Assembly (NCBI GenBank): GCA_038373865.1 | Contig: JAXGGA010001095.1 | Span: 1 to 64,000 of the forward strand | Length of the DNA: 64,000 bases | Direction: 5' to 3' | Origin: Uloborus plumipes | Lineage: Eukaryota; Arthropoda; Arachnida; Araneae; Uloboridae | In this document: in pieces, positions 49,320-61,700 of the stretch | Position numbering within the stretch: the stretch's first letter is position 1 | Layout of the letters: the number at the start of each line of letters is the position of its first letter | Translations under genes and position numbers: made by a program | Notes under the pieces: generated by a model | What the model was told of the DNA's origin: nothing | What the model saw: only the letters and a program-made list of their open reading frames with translations | Databases searched by the model: none

Positions 49320-49560
49320 ATCCTAAACTTCGCCCAAATCCATATTTGATACCATTTCCGCTTAAAAGTTTCTTATTATATTCAAAATTCATATTAATGT
49401 CCTTTCGCCTTAACGCTCCTAATCAGTCCACAATCATAACATATTTTCCATAGATAACAGCATTCCAATTCGTATTTAGATCCTCTTCTATTTAAAATCT
49501 AATTATTTACCAAAATCATAGACATAACGCTCCTAATTGTTGTCCTAAATCGCATTGTTA
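49320..49560 (+). repeat. second patch of the degenerate 50-bp-type repeat
   Basis: CATTTCCGCTTAAAAG (about 49353), CTTTCGCCTTAACGCTCCTAATC (about 49400) and ATAACGCTCCTAATTG (about 49524) continue the phrase seen at 47720-48090. Confidence 0.4.
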
Positions 49561-49629
49561 TCCATCCCGCCTAGAAAGGCTCGGTCATAACCCAATAGCA
49601 TATTCATATCTGCCCCAAAATAATCATTT

Positions 49630-50010
49630 AAAGAGAAACGTTTTTCTGCTCTTCGCGCTGAATTTAAATCTAGCAACAGAAAATCCCACATTCTCCGCAA
49701 ATCCCCGCGGTTCGGACCGAGGATCCGTCTGTGAATGCAAACCGAAATGCGCAGAGAAAGCCAAACCCGGAACAAACAGGATATTACTGAAGTCATACCC
49801 TAACTGTTTGCCTCTCATGAATATTTTTGCAGTAAGGCCCTTGTTTGACTGCCAAAGCGCTATCCATAGAGTACGCTCTAGTGCTAGTTGGCGAGGGTGG
49901 ATTTTTTTTCCCGTTAACTCCCCCTTTCCCGCTCTCGTCCCGACTAATTAGCCTGTCTTGTGCATAATGAAGAACCTCTCACGATTTTCGTGCTCTCGCT
50001 CGTCCTATTC
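49630..50010. other. GC-richer single-copy island, candidate regulatory DNA
   Basis: Complex sequence (CCGCGGTTCGGACCGAGGATCC at about 49707) with overlapping short minus frames but no splice-bounded frame. Followed by a TTC-rich run at about 50008-50028. Confidence 0.2.
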
Positions 50011-52779
50011 TTCTTCTTCTTCTTCTTTCTGAACCCTCAAAACCCAGCGCATCTCTTTCGATCGGGGGTTGTCCATAAAAACCAGCGGAGGAGGATTTTC
50101 ATTCAATATTTATTTTCGCTCAAACTTGAAAGAGAAGAAAAATTTCGCCACCCTTCAACCAAACAGCTCTAATATTGATGAAAACATCTCAATGAAGTGG
50201 AGTCTCGTGGAAGCAAATTAATCTTTCAAAAATGGCTGGTTCTCTAAAAAGAATATAAACGGTCAAGAACAGCTCTTAACGGCATGTTAACTAAAAGGAT
50301 ATGGAAGAATAAATTTCTTTACGTATTTTACGGATTAATACAGGCACAGATAAACCTAGTTAATCTGCGCTAAATAATGCCACAGAACAGCGTAGAATTA
50401 ACCAAAAAATACAGATTACCTAAAAAAAATAAATCTCAATAAAATATGACTAACATATGGAACAAAAGCTTCCGTCCAGCTTAAATTTACTTCACCAAAA
50501 CATTTATCCTATTCGTACTAAAATGAATAAATTGCGATAAATTCACCAGCTATTTATAAGGTAATCTACATGTAAAAACTAAGACTTTGAAAAGATCATA
50601 TGGATTTGTAATATGGATTTGAATTTGGCTTACGTCGCATTTGCTATTACGTCCGTCAATCAACAAAATATACATTTAATGATCAGTACTTGAAAAATGC
50701 GTGTATTTTTAAATTACAATTTCATCAAATACGATTTGGAGATGTCTAGAAATTTGAGTAAACTAAATCCGAACTGACGCTTTTTCAAATTTTCATTTGA
50801 CACTATTAAAAAAGAGAAACGAAAAAAAACAAAACAAAAACCTTCAGAAAACGTTGCCTAACTTCATCCCCGAAGATAATTATAAAACTACTGAATTCAT
50901 AGTTTTTCTTCAGAATACATGAAACATGAATTAGAATGCAATAAACATTCTATGAATGAATACTACAAAATTAATATGAAACTAGCTTAATAGAATGTAG
51001 CCACACAAAGCAAACAATTCAAAACTCTCATTTTTTAAAGGAATATAAAAACATCATCGGAGAGTTCTACAGAGCATGTCTATAAAACGAACAAATCCCT
51101 GATCACAACATGTAGTAGTTTTTAGACAAAACCATTATTTTTAACCCTTAACACACTATTTAAACTGCTTAAAAAGCTACAAAAACTTTACAATAGCTAC
51201 AACCATTTGGTGTTCGTGAAAATGGTGTCTGGAAGGAGTCATTGATTTGCCATTGCCATGTGCCACTGTGGATTTTTTTCTTTTCTTTTTTTTTGCCAAC
51301 AAACCCTCATTCCTTTGATGTACCATTGTAGAACATGTCATGGGTTACGAATCCATGTGTAGTTGAAAACAAATATCATTTATTGAAAAAATCTTTTCAT
51401 TTTCATTTAAATTTATTTTTATCTATTTATTTATTGTTATTATTTTTTACTTGATTTATTTTCGCAGATTCATTTATCTCATTCAGTTTTTAAGATATTT
51501 TAGCGCAAACAATTGACAGTAAAAATGGCAGTATTCATTCGTAAAAAGGTGATAATTTCACTGAGAAACGAATGCATAGCATAAAAATCGAAATTAAGCT
51601 TCACTACAAAGCACTAAAGAAGATTGCTGTAACTACAAAACGTTGACACTTTTTTACTGAAAAATTTGTAGATTAATTAAGGTTTTTGCATGATCTGTGA
51701 TTGGCCCAAAAATTTATGAAAAGAGTAAGATTGAATCTTTCGCTGTTTGCATAATTTTGTGCTTCAGCTTACGAATCAAACACAACAATTGTTAAATACA
51801 AAAATCTGAAAATTTAACATTATTTTATTAGAGAAAGTATCAGTTTTTGTCAAGTTCTTGCATCAATTCTTCATTAATAAGTTCAAAAAGCTATAAATCG
51901 AGCACTGCAGAGTCATTTGCATGTAGAAAAGAATCAAAACGCTCTAATGCAATGCAATTCTCAGATATAACGCATTTTCCCACCTATCGATATGTTTCAT
52001 ACAGCATACGAAAAACTGAAAGTCTGAAGGGAAAAATTTATGTTACTTCAAGATCAAACACTATTCTGTCAAAATAGACCATTTAGTGAAAAATTAAAAA
52101 ACAATTCTGTAAGAAATGGTAAGACTGATAATAAAAATTAATAGCTCAAAAAAGATTCAGAATTCAACATAACATTAAAATTTTGCTCTAGATTATCAGA
52201 ATATTGATGAAACATTTGAATAAAATCTCGAATTTATTTCAGATATTTGAGTTAACACGCTAGTTCCTTTCACATACGTAAAATAAGCTACTTAGTCTAA
52301 GACCACGAAGGTGTTATATTCAATACTCTAAAAAGATTCCTTCGAACATGCCTGAAAATGCTACACAAGTACGTTCTGAAAGGGGAAAAAAAGCTGAACA
52401 GCACCATTGCAAAGTTTCACTATAACTGAAGTAAACTAATTAATAAGGGAAAAAATAAATTCCTAATTAATTTCATGTTTTTTCTAGTTATGAAAGAGAG
52501 CTTAAGTGGTGATGCGCTATGTCTGAAGCAGAAACTCAAGAAGTATTCTTGAACTTGGATTAGAGTCTTCTTTTCCAACACTTAGTAAATTTTTTTTCTC
52601 TCTAACTCGAGTATTTACTTGAAAACATTGTAGTATTTTAGCGAAACTTAAAAGTTATTCATAGCGCCTAGAAATTCCGTTCAGTCACGGCGCATTTCAC
52701 GAATGTCTCAAGAAAAAATAAATTTAATTTGTTTATTACGAAGCTGTATTGCACATTCCTGGCACAAACTGGATACATG
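50011..52779. other. noncoding, no gene seen
   Basis: AT-rich. (ATTT)-like sequence at 51405-51440. Frames at 51847-52077 and 52703-52918 have no recognisable content. Confidence 0.5.
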
Positions 52780-52829
52780 TTTAGAACGCTTCAGTTCAGT
52801 AATAGTGTTTCAGTTGCATGACTATGCAC

Positions 52830-53400
52830 TAAAATGTGTTCCGAATGTGTCTCACTCAGTATATTTGTTAAATTTGAGCTTGAGAGCAAATTTGAGAAAA
52901 GATTGGGGCCACATTTGAGAACTGATTTGGAATACATTTGGGAGCACTTGTGAAATTATTGCTTTACTTCATACGAAGGTAATTTCAACAGCTTTATTTA
53001 ACTACCAGCGAGTAGAAGTTCTCAATATAATACTATTAGAGATCTTGTTGCAAAGAAGCCCTAACGGTTGGTGCTGTAAATGTAAGTTTTCAATAGCCAG
53101 CCCCCCCCCCCTAGATTTCTGTACAATTAACTGCAAAAACTACTGGTATAAACAAGAGAGTGTACCACACGTGATGTAAAGAGTTTCTCAAAATGTTCAG
53201 CAAAGTGTTCGAAGAAAAGATCATGTGCTAGAGTTTAAATAATGTTCTTAGATGCGTTCCCAAAAGTGTTAAATTAGTGTGCTGAATAAAAAACAAACTT
53301 TCTGAAAAGTGTTCTCATAGTGTTCCAAAAAGTATGCTATGTTGCAAATTGTTCTCAAAAAGGAGACAAGCGTCCGTGTTCAAAAAGTTCTGAAGATTTG
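52830..53400. repeat. inverted arrays of short TGTTCTCAAA-like words
   Basis: The left part (52860-52950) repeats ATTTGAGA/ATTTGGGA words such as ACATTTGAGAACTGATTTGG. The right part (53178-53395) repeats the complement sense: TTTCTCAAAATGTTC, GTTCCCAAAAGTGTT, GTGTTCTCATAGTGTTCC, TTGTTCTCAAAAAG and GTGTTCAAAAAG. The two arrays lie in opposite orientation around a spacer with a C-run at 53100-53111. This could be a decayed foldback transposon with repetitive subterminal regions. Confidence 0.45.
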
Positions 53401-54164
53401 CAGTGTACACAGCTTTAATACGATGGCATCATAGTTTCGAAAACAATTGTATAACGCGTTTCCTTGTTTGGCTAATCCAATAATGGAGAGCTATTTCTGT
53501 GTCTTAAATCTAATCCACGTCTAGACACAAGTAAATACGATTCCATTTATAACGAAATAAAAACGCATTTGAAAAGGAAAATAAATAGGTGAACCGAAAG
53601 GAAGATTGCAGATTGGGGGACCCGTTGCACTCCGTTTACGTTATCGATGCTGCACATAAGATTTTGGTAGCTTGACTGTTTTTGACAAGTAAAAATATTT
53701 TTATAAGATGCCAAACCTTTTCGAGGAAAGGTGAAATTTCTAACCCAACCATGTGACCGTTTCTGCTTAAAGCTTTGAGCGCTTTTCGTTATATCACGTA
53801 AGTACAAACATGAAATCACTGAGTGGAGCATTCAGAATCGTAATTTCAAAAATTTCCGGAGGAGGGGATCTAAGTGAATGAAAGTAGAATAGGTAGTTTT
53901 TCTGATTACACATCAGCAAGAATTTCACGATCAGATTCAACTTATTCGACATCATCCTACATCCTATTTGATTAGAAAAGCAATTCACGTTGTAAAGATC
54001 GCTGTTCATGATTTTTCTAAGGTTCCTCTTAGAAAATCTATGTGAAGTTGTATGTTTATGTGTTAAACGCTTTAGAGATTTCTGAACGGACGCTCTCACA
54101 TGCTTCACATTTTTGAGTGATGTAATAATGTGAGGTCGGCCGAACGTTTGTTCCCGGTGCAGTA
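53401..54164. other. noncoding, no gene seen
   Basis: Minus frames 53547-53831 and 53794-54210 are open, but the second runs into the adjacent MITE and neither shows a motif. Confidence 0.4.
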
Positions 54165-54333
54165 CACAGTTAAAACTGGGGGTTGCATTTGGCAGGTGTT
54201 GGGGTGCCATTTAAAGGTGTACTTTTTTAAGGGTATCATAGTGAGTCAAGTTGCACCCTTCTTGGGGGGGGAGACTGGTGCTACAACATTTCTCACTAAA
54301 AGGTGCCATGTGCAACCCGCCGTTTCAACAGTG
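54165..54333. mobile_element. 169-bp TA-flanked MITE
   Basis: The left end reads CACAGTTAAAACTGGGGGTT and the right end, on the opposite strand, CACTGTTGAAACGGCGGGTT; the match continues through GCA-TGGCA. TA lies outside both ends (54163-54164 and 54334-54335). No coding capacity. The TA target points to a Tc1/mariner-superfamily helper. Confidence 0.6.
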
Positions 54334-54335
54334 TA

Positions 54336-56582
54336 TCTGTGCTCGTTTCAATTTATAGATTTATAGTTTTTCTTTTATTTTTCAATTGTCCTTGACTATA
54401 CCATTGGATATTTAAAAAATAGATCAAATAAATTGAAAAAAAATCAAATAAAACATCTTAAATGCAAAAAATTACATAATTGAAATAAAAATTAATGAAA
54501 TTGTATGAATTCGATATTCAGTTACAGAATGTTTTAATGTGTATAATACAAACATACAATTGTTTAAGTAAAATAATTTAAAAAGAGATGCTGAGAAAAT
54601 CCATTCTCTCTTCTATATCTTTGAGCCGTATGCCATCCCCAACCAGTCTCACATTGCTTTTAAAAAAAAACGAGCAGTACCTCTCCTCATAACCCAGTAG
54701 GACGGGATTATGAAATGCACCATCCTTTCTTGAGCACATAAAAGTACCTACAAGGAAAGAAAAAAGGAACCTTTTCGAAACGCTGCTTTAGACCGGGCCG
54801 AGCAACAAGCGGGCAAATTTTGGAAGGAGGTTGCATTTTAACTCGCTTAGGAAAAATCCCTTGTTAAGGGGAAAAGGGAGTGCCAGAGGAAAAAAAAAAG
54901 TTAATCTTTGGAAATAGAAGCAAGCCAAGCGTCCAGAGAGCGAACAACTTGGGTTTTAAAATGCAGAGCCTGTGAATTGAGTGAGAGAGTGTGTTGAGAT
55001 TATTGAAATGCGTGCCGTGTGGGAATAGACGAATCCAACGCTCCAATTGAACTTAAAGAAGCAACTTCGGGTTGGGCTTTCTTTTTGCGTTGGGGTTGCT
55101 GGTGTTTTATTTTTTAAGGCTGACACGTGCGATCCTGAAGGAATTCTCCGATGAATCTACCAGTTCAGTGCGTGACGAACACTTTTTCTCACTTGCGCTA
55201 CGTTTCAATCGAAGGGAGAATGCACAAATGGCAGGAGGAGCCTGGTTCAAAACAGTGAAAACAAACCGGAGTCAATGGCTGCAATTTCCTTAGATGCTTC
55301 GCCAACATCATTTGCATCCCATTCTTAAAAAAAGATCTATAGTTCTTAAGTCGTCTTAGGATCTTTCTGATTTTTCGAAATGACGGAATACAGAGCGGCA
55401 AACATTAATTGGCCATTTTGACTTTTAACCTGTGACTTACCATGATGGATCAAATTAACATCTTTATTGGAAGCGAAGTACATTTTTCGGTTTTTATAAA
55501 TCAAATTTTTTTTAGGGAAACAGCAGATAAAACCATATACATTTACATATCTCTTTCTTTTACAGAGCTTGCTCGGAATCGTACAAAATTATTTTGTATA
55601 TATATTTCTTTTTTCAAACCAGTATTATAATCCTGTAGCCTATGAAGCCAAGTTTGTTTCGGAATAATACCGCAAACCCAACAGTTTTCCAAAAAAAAAA
55701 AAATAATAAAAAATTGCATCTCTTTGCGTAATATGGATTTTTTTTTCTCTTTCTTCTTTTTTTAGCTCATCTGCCTCTGCAAAAGTTTTCCTGTTAAATT
55801 TACAAAATTTATCATTCTTTTCAAAGTCACTTTTTTTAAGGAAACGGGGCAAAATTTTTAATTTTAAGGATTATACTTGCTCTTCTCTGTACGAAGAAAA
55901 CAATATTTTGAAGCATTTTTGTCATCAGCATCACTAGATACGTATTATAAAGACTCAGTTACCGATGAATGGAAAAGCCAAAGTACTACAGTAGTATCTT
56001 CTATATTACCAAAGACATTCACTTTTATATGAAGCCTCAAATTTCACGCAAAAAAAAAAAAAAAAAATGCATGACGTAATAGAATTAAATATTTCCCAAT
56101 CCTACTGATTTTGTATTTCTTGGACTACGTGCTTATTTTATTAAATGTAAAAAAAAAATATTAGAAGTTAATTAATTTTTCTACGTATCCTGTCATTAAC
56201 TAGGTACTTTTTAAATTTTCTGCGATTTTTTTTTCCTAAGCATACCTAATATTAGAAATTAAATTATTGAAACAGCATGAGACAAATATTATTATCACGT
56301 AACAAAGCAAAATTGAAAAACTAAATAAACCGCTACATAGCAGAATAACTTTATCTTTTCTATAATTGCAATATCTGATATATGTATAATAAACTAATTT
56401 CATTAAAAATTTTATTCATGTACTAAGGTACATTTTATTTTCACCAGATATTTATTCAACAAAAATTATCGTACTCTTTATTTGTCTATTTATTTTTGAA
56501 ACATTAGACAAATTATAAACAAGTCAAGGCTTCCTTAACTAACTACAAATAACACCATTTGTTAAATGAAGAAACTAATTAC
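54336..56582. other. noncoding, GC-richer island at about 54600-55320
   Basis: The island is complex and non-repetitive. A plus frame, 55072-55293, includes AILKEFSDESTSSVRDEHFF, but borders are not splice-like and no family is recognised. The remainder is AT-rich with poly-A at 56050-56067. Confidence 0.35.
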
Positions 56583-56883
56583 CTTTGTGCAGAAATTTGC
56601 AAAGAAAAAACCTACGTTAATTGAGCATAAATACGCAGGAATACTGCAGACACGTGTTTCGGCGTTACAAGGAACGCCTTTTTCAATGCAAAAAAACAAA
56701 ATTTGAGCTTATGGATGCACGGACATCCGACAAAGCTTTTGTCGGATGTCTGTGCATCCATAAGCTCATTTTTTTTGCATTGAAAAAGGCATTCCTTGTA
56801 ACGCCGAAACACGTGTCTGCAGTATCCCTGTGTATGTGTGCTTAATTAACGTTGGTTTTTTCTTTACAAACCATCTGTTAAAG
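56583..56883. mobile_element. foldback element, about 300-bp near-perfect palindrome
   Basis: Arms of about 145 bp are inverted copies meeting at AAGCTT (centre near 56735) with almost no loop. Matching words include ACACGTGTTTCGGCGTTACA, CCTTTTTCAATGCAAAA and GAGCTTATGGATGC. Differences between arms are scattered single bases and small indels. Because of the symmetry both strands encode nearly the same short peptide, which is not evidence of a gene. It could be a snap-back MITE or a head-to-head duplication of a smaller repeat. Confidence 0.75.
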
Positions 56884-56993
56884 TATGCCTATTTGAAGGC
56901 AAAAGTCACTTTTTAAACAAAAAAAACGAATTTATTCACTAAAATCTTAAAATTAAATCTAGTTATTTTTTGAGGGCATTGTGTTCTTTTATG

Positions 56994-57166
56994 CAGTAGA
57001 GTCTCGGGAACTCGTCACTCACGCGAATATAGAAAACTCAGTTACATACATTCGCCAAGATCAAAAATACCGCTTAAAAACCTGTTGCGCACCCATTCTG
57101 TAAATTCAGCATTTTCAAACCGTCATTTTTTGGTATTCGTTAAGCCAGTTTTTTCGCATTCTACTG
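56994..57166. mobile_element. 173-bp MITE, pogo-like ends (tentative)
   Basis: The left end reads CAGTAGAGTCTCGGGAACTC and the right end, on the opposite strand, CAGTAGAATGCG. CAGTAGAgtCTCG is typical of pogo/Tigger-type ends. TTCGCC/TTCG words recur inside. The flanking dinucleotides are not clean TA copies, so the call is tentative. Confidence 0.4.
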
Positions 57167-57244
57167 TGTATGTAGGGATTATTACAACATTTAGATAAAC
57201 AATTAAATCGGATCTTTCTAAAGTTCCTCGACACAAAAATTCAC

Positions 57245-57520
57245 GGTGGCCTCCTTGTCTAGTGGTCAGAGCAGTCTGCCATGGATGGTGTGGTCCCTGG
57301 TTCGAGTCACGACTTAGGCATGGACGTGCTTTCTCTCTCCTGTCCTTGTCCTTTCTTTGTATGAATGTGTTGTGAAAGGTTGCCTACCCTATAAACGGGT
57401 ACCTATGGCATGCGTGTACTGTGGAAGTCGGACTTCACAAAAAAATTACGGTACAGTTGGAAAAGTGAAGCAGCGCATCCCAAATTGCCAGCCTGGCTGG
57501 CATACGACGAAAAAAAAACT
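57245..57520 (+). repeat. full-length tRNA-derived SINE with target-site duplication
   Basis: Starts GGTGGCCTCCTTGTCTAGTG. Box A lies at about 57256-57266 (TGTCTAGTGGT) and box B at 57299-57309 (GGTTCGAGTCA), so the 5' head is tRNA-like, nearest to Glu/Asp-type heads. A tRNA-unrelated body of about 190 bp ends in CATACGACG plus an A-run at 57510-57518. AAAATTCAC flanks both sides (57236-57244 and 57521-57529), a 9-bp duplication left by target-primed insertion. Internal Pol III promoter; mobilised in trans by an unseen LINE. Confidence 0.85.
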
Positions 57521-57529
57521 AAAATTCAC

Positions 57530-60500
57530 ATAAGTAACTAAAAGTTTACTTGTACATTTTTTGTTGAAATGTATTGATTTTTTCACCATGAAAATTATGA
57601 AAACATCCGTTAAAGTTCCACAAAGATTACGTTACACAACGGTGGCATAGCAGAAAGGGAAAAAATAATGAAATTTTCATCAGTTGCGAATAAAATTAAC
57701 AACATTAAGCACCAGCACGACCAATCTGGAAATAAAATTCCTCGGTGCATTTTTTTCATTTCTTCGGCAGAGAAAGTAGACAGATCTGTATCTGCAAAGA
57801 TCGGACGATTTCGCTCCCCCATCTCGAAGACGTGCTTGCATCCCGAGATGCGAAAACCTTCGGGCTTTTAAGCGGCCAACCATTGGGCATGTTTAATCCA
57901 GCGTCGGCCGAAATAACAAGTCTCCCAAGTATCAAACTGTGATAGATGATGTGCGGAGCAATCAGTGGGAAGGGAAGCCAGCAGTATCCATGGTTACAAG
58001 AGCCCCCACCTCCCCCGGTAAATAGACGTGATTCTGCCAGTGCTTGTTAAATTGAAATCTCGGAAAAACGAGTTGCGCGGCTAAAGAACCTTTTTGAGCT
58101 TGTTGTCACTTTTTTTTTTATTTGTTTGATCTCCCAAACCTTCTGTTTTTCTTCACGCCTTAAAGGAGGTGTCAAGATTGGCGAGCTTTTTTTTTTTTGT
58201 TTTGTTTTATTTTTTAATGTGATGTTTTGGGCGGAATTATTTGGGGAATTTAGTGTCTCCAGGGGTCATATAAGGCAACGGCAAAGTCACATTTTTTTCG
58301 TGCCTCTAACAACGGCGAGTTGAAAAGAATTGAAATTTAACAATCGAATTATTTTAAACTCGCCTCGTATAAGTGGGTTTGGGTTGTTGTCTTGCTTTCC
58401 TTTTTTGCTCTTTTTTTGCGCAAAGGGCGCATTTTTCTCAGCTAAATTTTTGTGCTCTAGTGAATCACAGCGGGCGTTTTGTTACCACAGAGGAGCTTCT
58501 GTGACGAGTAACAAGCTACAAATACTTTCGGGTTTACCTACTGAGATTTGCCGTTCTTTCTTATTTTTTCTTTGACTTCCCGCAATTGAAAAATACAGGA
58601 GGGAAAAAAAGTCTGACGTTTGGAAAAGAACTTAATAAGGCCCACCTCTTCGTCGACAATAGAAAGATGACGTTTATTTTAAACAGTCTTCCACGCACAT
58701 CAAAAGCATGCGGTGTCGAGTACGTTGACGATTTTTCACGAAAGTGCCGTTTTGCATTTCTTCACCGCATAAAGAAAAAGAAAAATGAGTGATGAAAAAG
58801 AATATGACCAACTTTTTCGGCGGAAGAAGATTTATTTCGAATATTGCGTAGCTCTTTGTTTGGTATTATGAGAGCGCAGTTTCCAACTTAGAATATTTTT
58901 ATGATATTGTTTTTCTTAAAAATTCTTATAAATTCAAAATTAACGGATTGGTTAATTACTAATAAAAATGAATGCCTTAAAAGGAATTTAATTCCAGGCT
59001 CGATGTACTTTTTTTGTCAAATTGAATGTAAAGTTTAGAATGTTCTTTTGAATTAATTAATTTATTTGTTTTGTATATTTAGAATTTTTAAATTGATTAA
59101 TGTTTTGTCCTTAACCTTTAAATAATTAGAAACTCTTTAAAATGCAAGTTTTTCTATTTCACTCAAATACAAAACCAGTTTTAAATGATTTTAAATAAAA
59201 TATTTTAATTTGTAGAAGACTCATATTATGAAATCCTGATTCAGACATAATTTTTAATGCGTCACGTTAAATAGAGCGGAAAAAAAACTTAGAGACCATA
59301 TATGGCCTTAATAATTTGTTGAACGGATAGTATATAAAATACTTACATAGCAAAAGCATTGACTGCGGTGTAAAGTTATAGGCACGGCACTTAATTTGTA
59401 AGCAGGTAGACCTGTTAATCATTAGTAAGACCAGGATTTTTATAAACTTTGCTGGCTACTTGAAAGTAATCGGAAAGTATTAAACATATTTATACATTTT
59501 GATTCTTTATGTCCTTTTTTATGTAACAAATTATTCCGGACACCTATTTAGTACACTTTTGGAGTAGAAAAGAATTGAGTGGCATCAAAAATACATTACC
59601 ATGTAAACTTTTATGACATATACCTGCACACTCTAAGAACTAAAACCATTAGGAATATCGACTTGTACGGATGGAAAAAAATATGAACTAAAACCTTACT
59701 TAGAGCTGCTTATATTGTTTTGTGTTGTTACTTTGAATTCATTAGCATATTTTTGTAAAACGTCTTTAAAATGTTAATCTGAAACAACAACCATGTTCCG
59801 CTGTCCTTAAAAGGTAAAATAAAATTGAAAAGTTCACCTTCTTTTAGATTTTTATAAGTTTAATGCATATCAAGCATTCAAAGTCATACACAGCACATTA
59901 GTGCGCTTGTAGCTAATTTAATGGTTTCTAGTCAATAAAATATAACCAGTTTATAAATAGTTTCTTTAATAAGAAGCTCATTAAGCTGAGAATTATATGC
60001 ATTTTCATTATTTTTTCCTTACTAATCGGCTTAGTAATAACTCCTTATATAAGCGTTCAGTTTCTTTTGATATTTTCTGAAAAGATGAAGCATATAAATT
60101 ATCGGTTCTCTATTTAATACGTTAAGAAGTGCACTGCCAGTAAAGGGCTTAGCATTTAAGGAATGAAAATTAGGCAACAGCATCAATCCTTATGAATTTG
60201 TTTCATACTTTGTAAGCTTCGCCTCTGTTATCCCATTATTAAATCGGCTCATGGGGAATGTACTGGAAAACAATATTATTCGTGATGAGCTAAATATGCT
60301 GTAATTATGTGTATGTAATTTGTAACTTAACGTATTGAACATTTTCACAAACAATCAATATATAGGAAATTTTGAATGCATCGGCTGAAATTTAAAATCA
60401 GTTCATTCACTCCGTTTAATGTATTATAAGTATAAGTAATGTATTATTTAATAAATCTTAGTTTACTTAAGGTTTATGTAGTTAGTTTGAGTAAACTCTT

Positions 60501-61079
60501 CGACACGTTTTTCTTTTTGCAAATTTTTAGGAGTCACCTCGTTAAATGAAATTTTAATTTTGCTGTCAAATAGTTAAGAATGAGATTTAATGAAAACCAG
60601 GGGAAATGTTTCACGCTTTACTGCGCTATTTAACGCGTGTACTACTTACTAACTGCGAGATAATTCGTAGCATGTGAGCGCCACTGAGAGCATCGCTTCG
60701 AGGTATATTGAAGATGCTGGATTTTCGTTTTTGCACTCCCGTCATGTACACACATTTGAATATTAATATTTGGCTTTAGAAAGTTACCATGAAAATTACA
60801 GTTTACTAGTATGTAAAAGTTTATTATTTAAAACAAATTCTGAGCTTAAAAAATAATTATTTTATCATTTTGCTTGGTATTTTCATCATTTAGCTGCTAT
60901 TCTGTAGATACTTTAAAACTAATGATTTGATTAATATATTTTTTAACCTACGCAAAGTGATTACACTAGGAAAACTTGAGTTTTTTCTCAATATTTTTTT
61001 ATTAATTTAAGTACCAATTTTTTTCTTAATGTTCGCATTTTTTAAAAACAAAAATAGATAAATTAAGTTTCACTGCAAC
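57530..61079. other. noncoding, GC-richer islands at 57730-58110 and 58280-58760
   Basis: The islands are complex sequence with short opposed frames (57680-57883 minus, 57668-57942 plus) that contradict each other and match nothing known. From 58800 on it is AT-rich and featureless. The islands may be regulatory. Confidence 0.35.
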
Positions 61080-61700
61080 TATTTGCAACACCACCTCAAA
61101 ACTACCAGCGTAACTGCCGTCAACTCTAAAACCCAACAGACGGGGAAAACAGCAACCGCTAATCTATTACGCACTAAAATGTATCTCTCCGTCACTTTTG
61201 TTGAAAGAGCCCAATCAAATCCATCGTAATCGGGAAATCCGATGCAGATTCGGCATCAAATTTCAATCGTCATCCTTAATTAAAGAGCATTATGCAGTGA
61301 GAAGCCAGAACAAACACTGCGATTTGTAAGAGCTGGGTGCAATGCTATAAAGAAGCTTAAATTTCAAGAGCGGAAATCCCTAACTACTGAGATGGTCTCC
61401 CCTTTCAGCTCGACTTTTCTTGCTCTAACTCTTTGATGCCATCCATCCCGCGACCCGTAGTTCCTTCCGTTAGTCTCAAGAGTTGAACGTACCACTCGCT
61501 ATGCCATTTGCCTTTGTCAATCTTGTTCTGGAGAGAATCTCCTCTTACAAGGCTTTTTTTTTCATGTACTGTTTCAATAACGGTATGCCCCTTCACCCCC
61601 TCCCACGCATGGCTTTTCGCGCAAGAGGTACGCAAGATTAGGTCCCACGGTCTCAAAGGGTTGGACAGGGGAACTATGTCAATCATGTGTTCCTAATTTA
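61080..61700. other. GC-richer single-copy island, candidate regulatory DNA or exon
   Basis: The minus strand is open for 93 codons (61686 to 61405) with mixed, non-AT-driven composition, but without a motif, a clear splice site or a family likeness. Sharp composition borders mark it off from its flanks. Confidence 0.2.

Noticed and set aside
51340..51356. GGGTTACGAATCC, similar to box B
   Set aside because: No box A at the right distance upstream, so no SINE or tRNA call.
53794..54210. 138-codon minus frame
   Set aside because: Its upstream part lies in a TA-flanked MITE and there is no known motif.
56612..56845. Two overlapping frames on opposite strands encoding almost the same peptide
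   Set aside because: They are a direct result of the palindrome; symmetry alone gives the same peptide on both strands, so this is not a gene.
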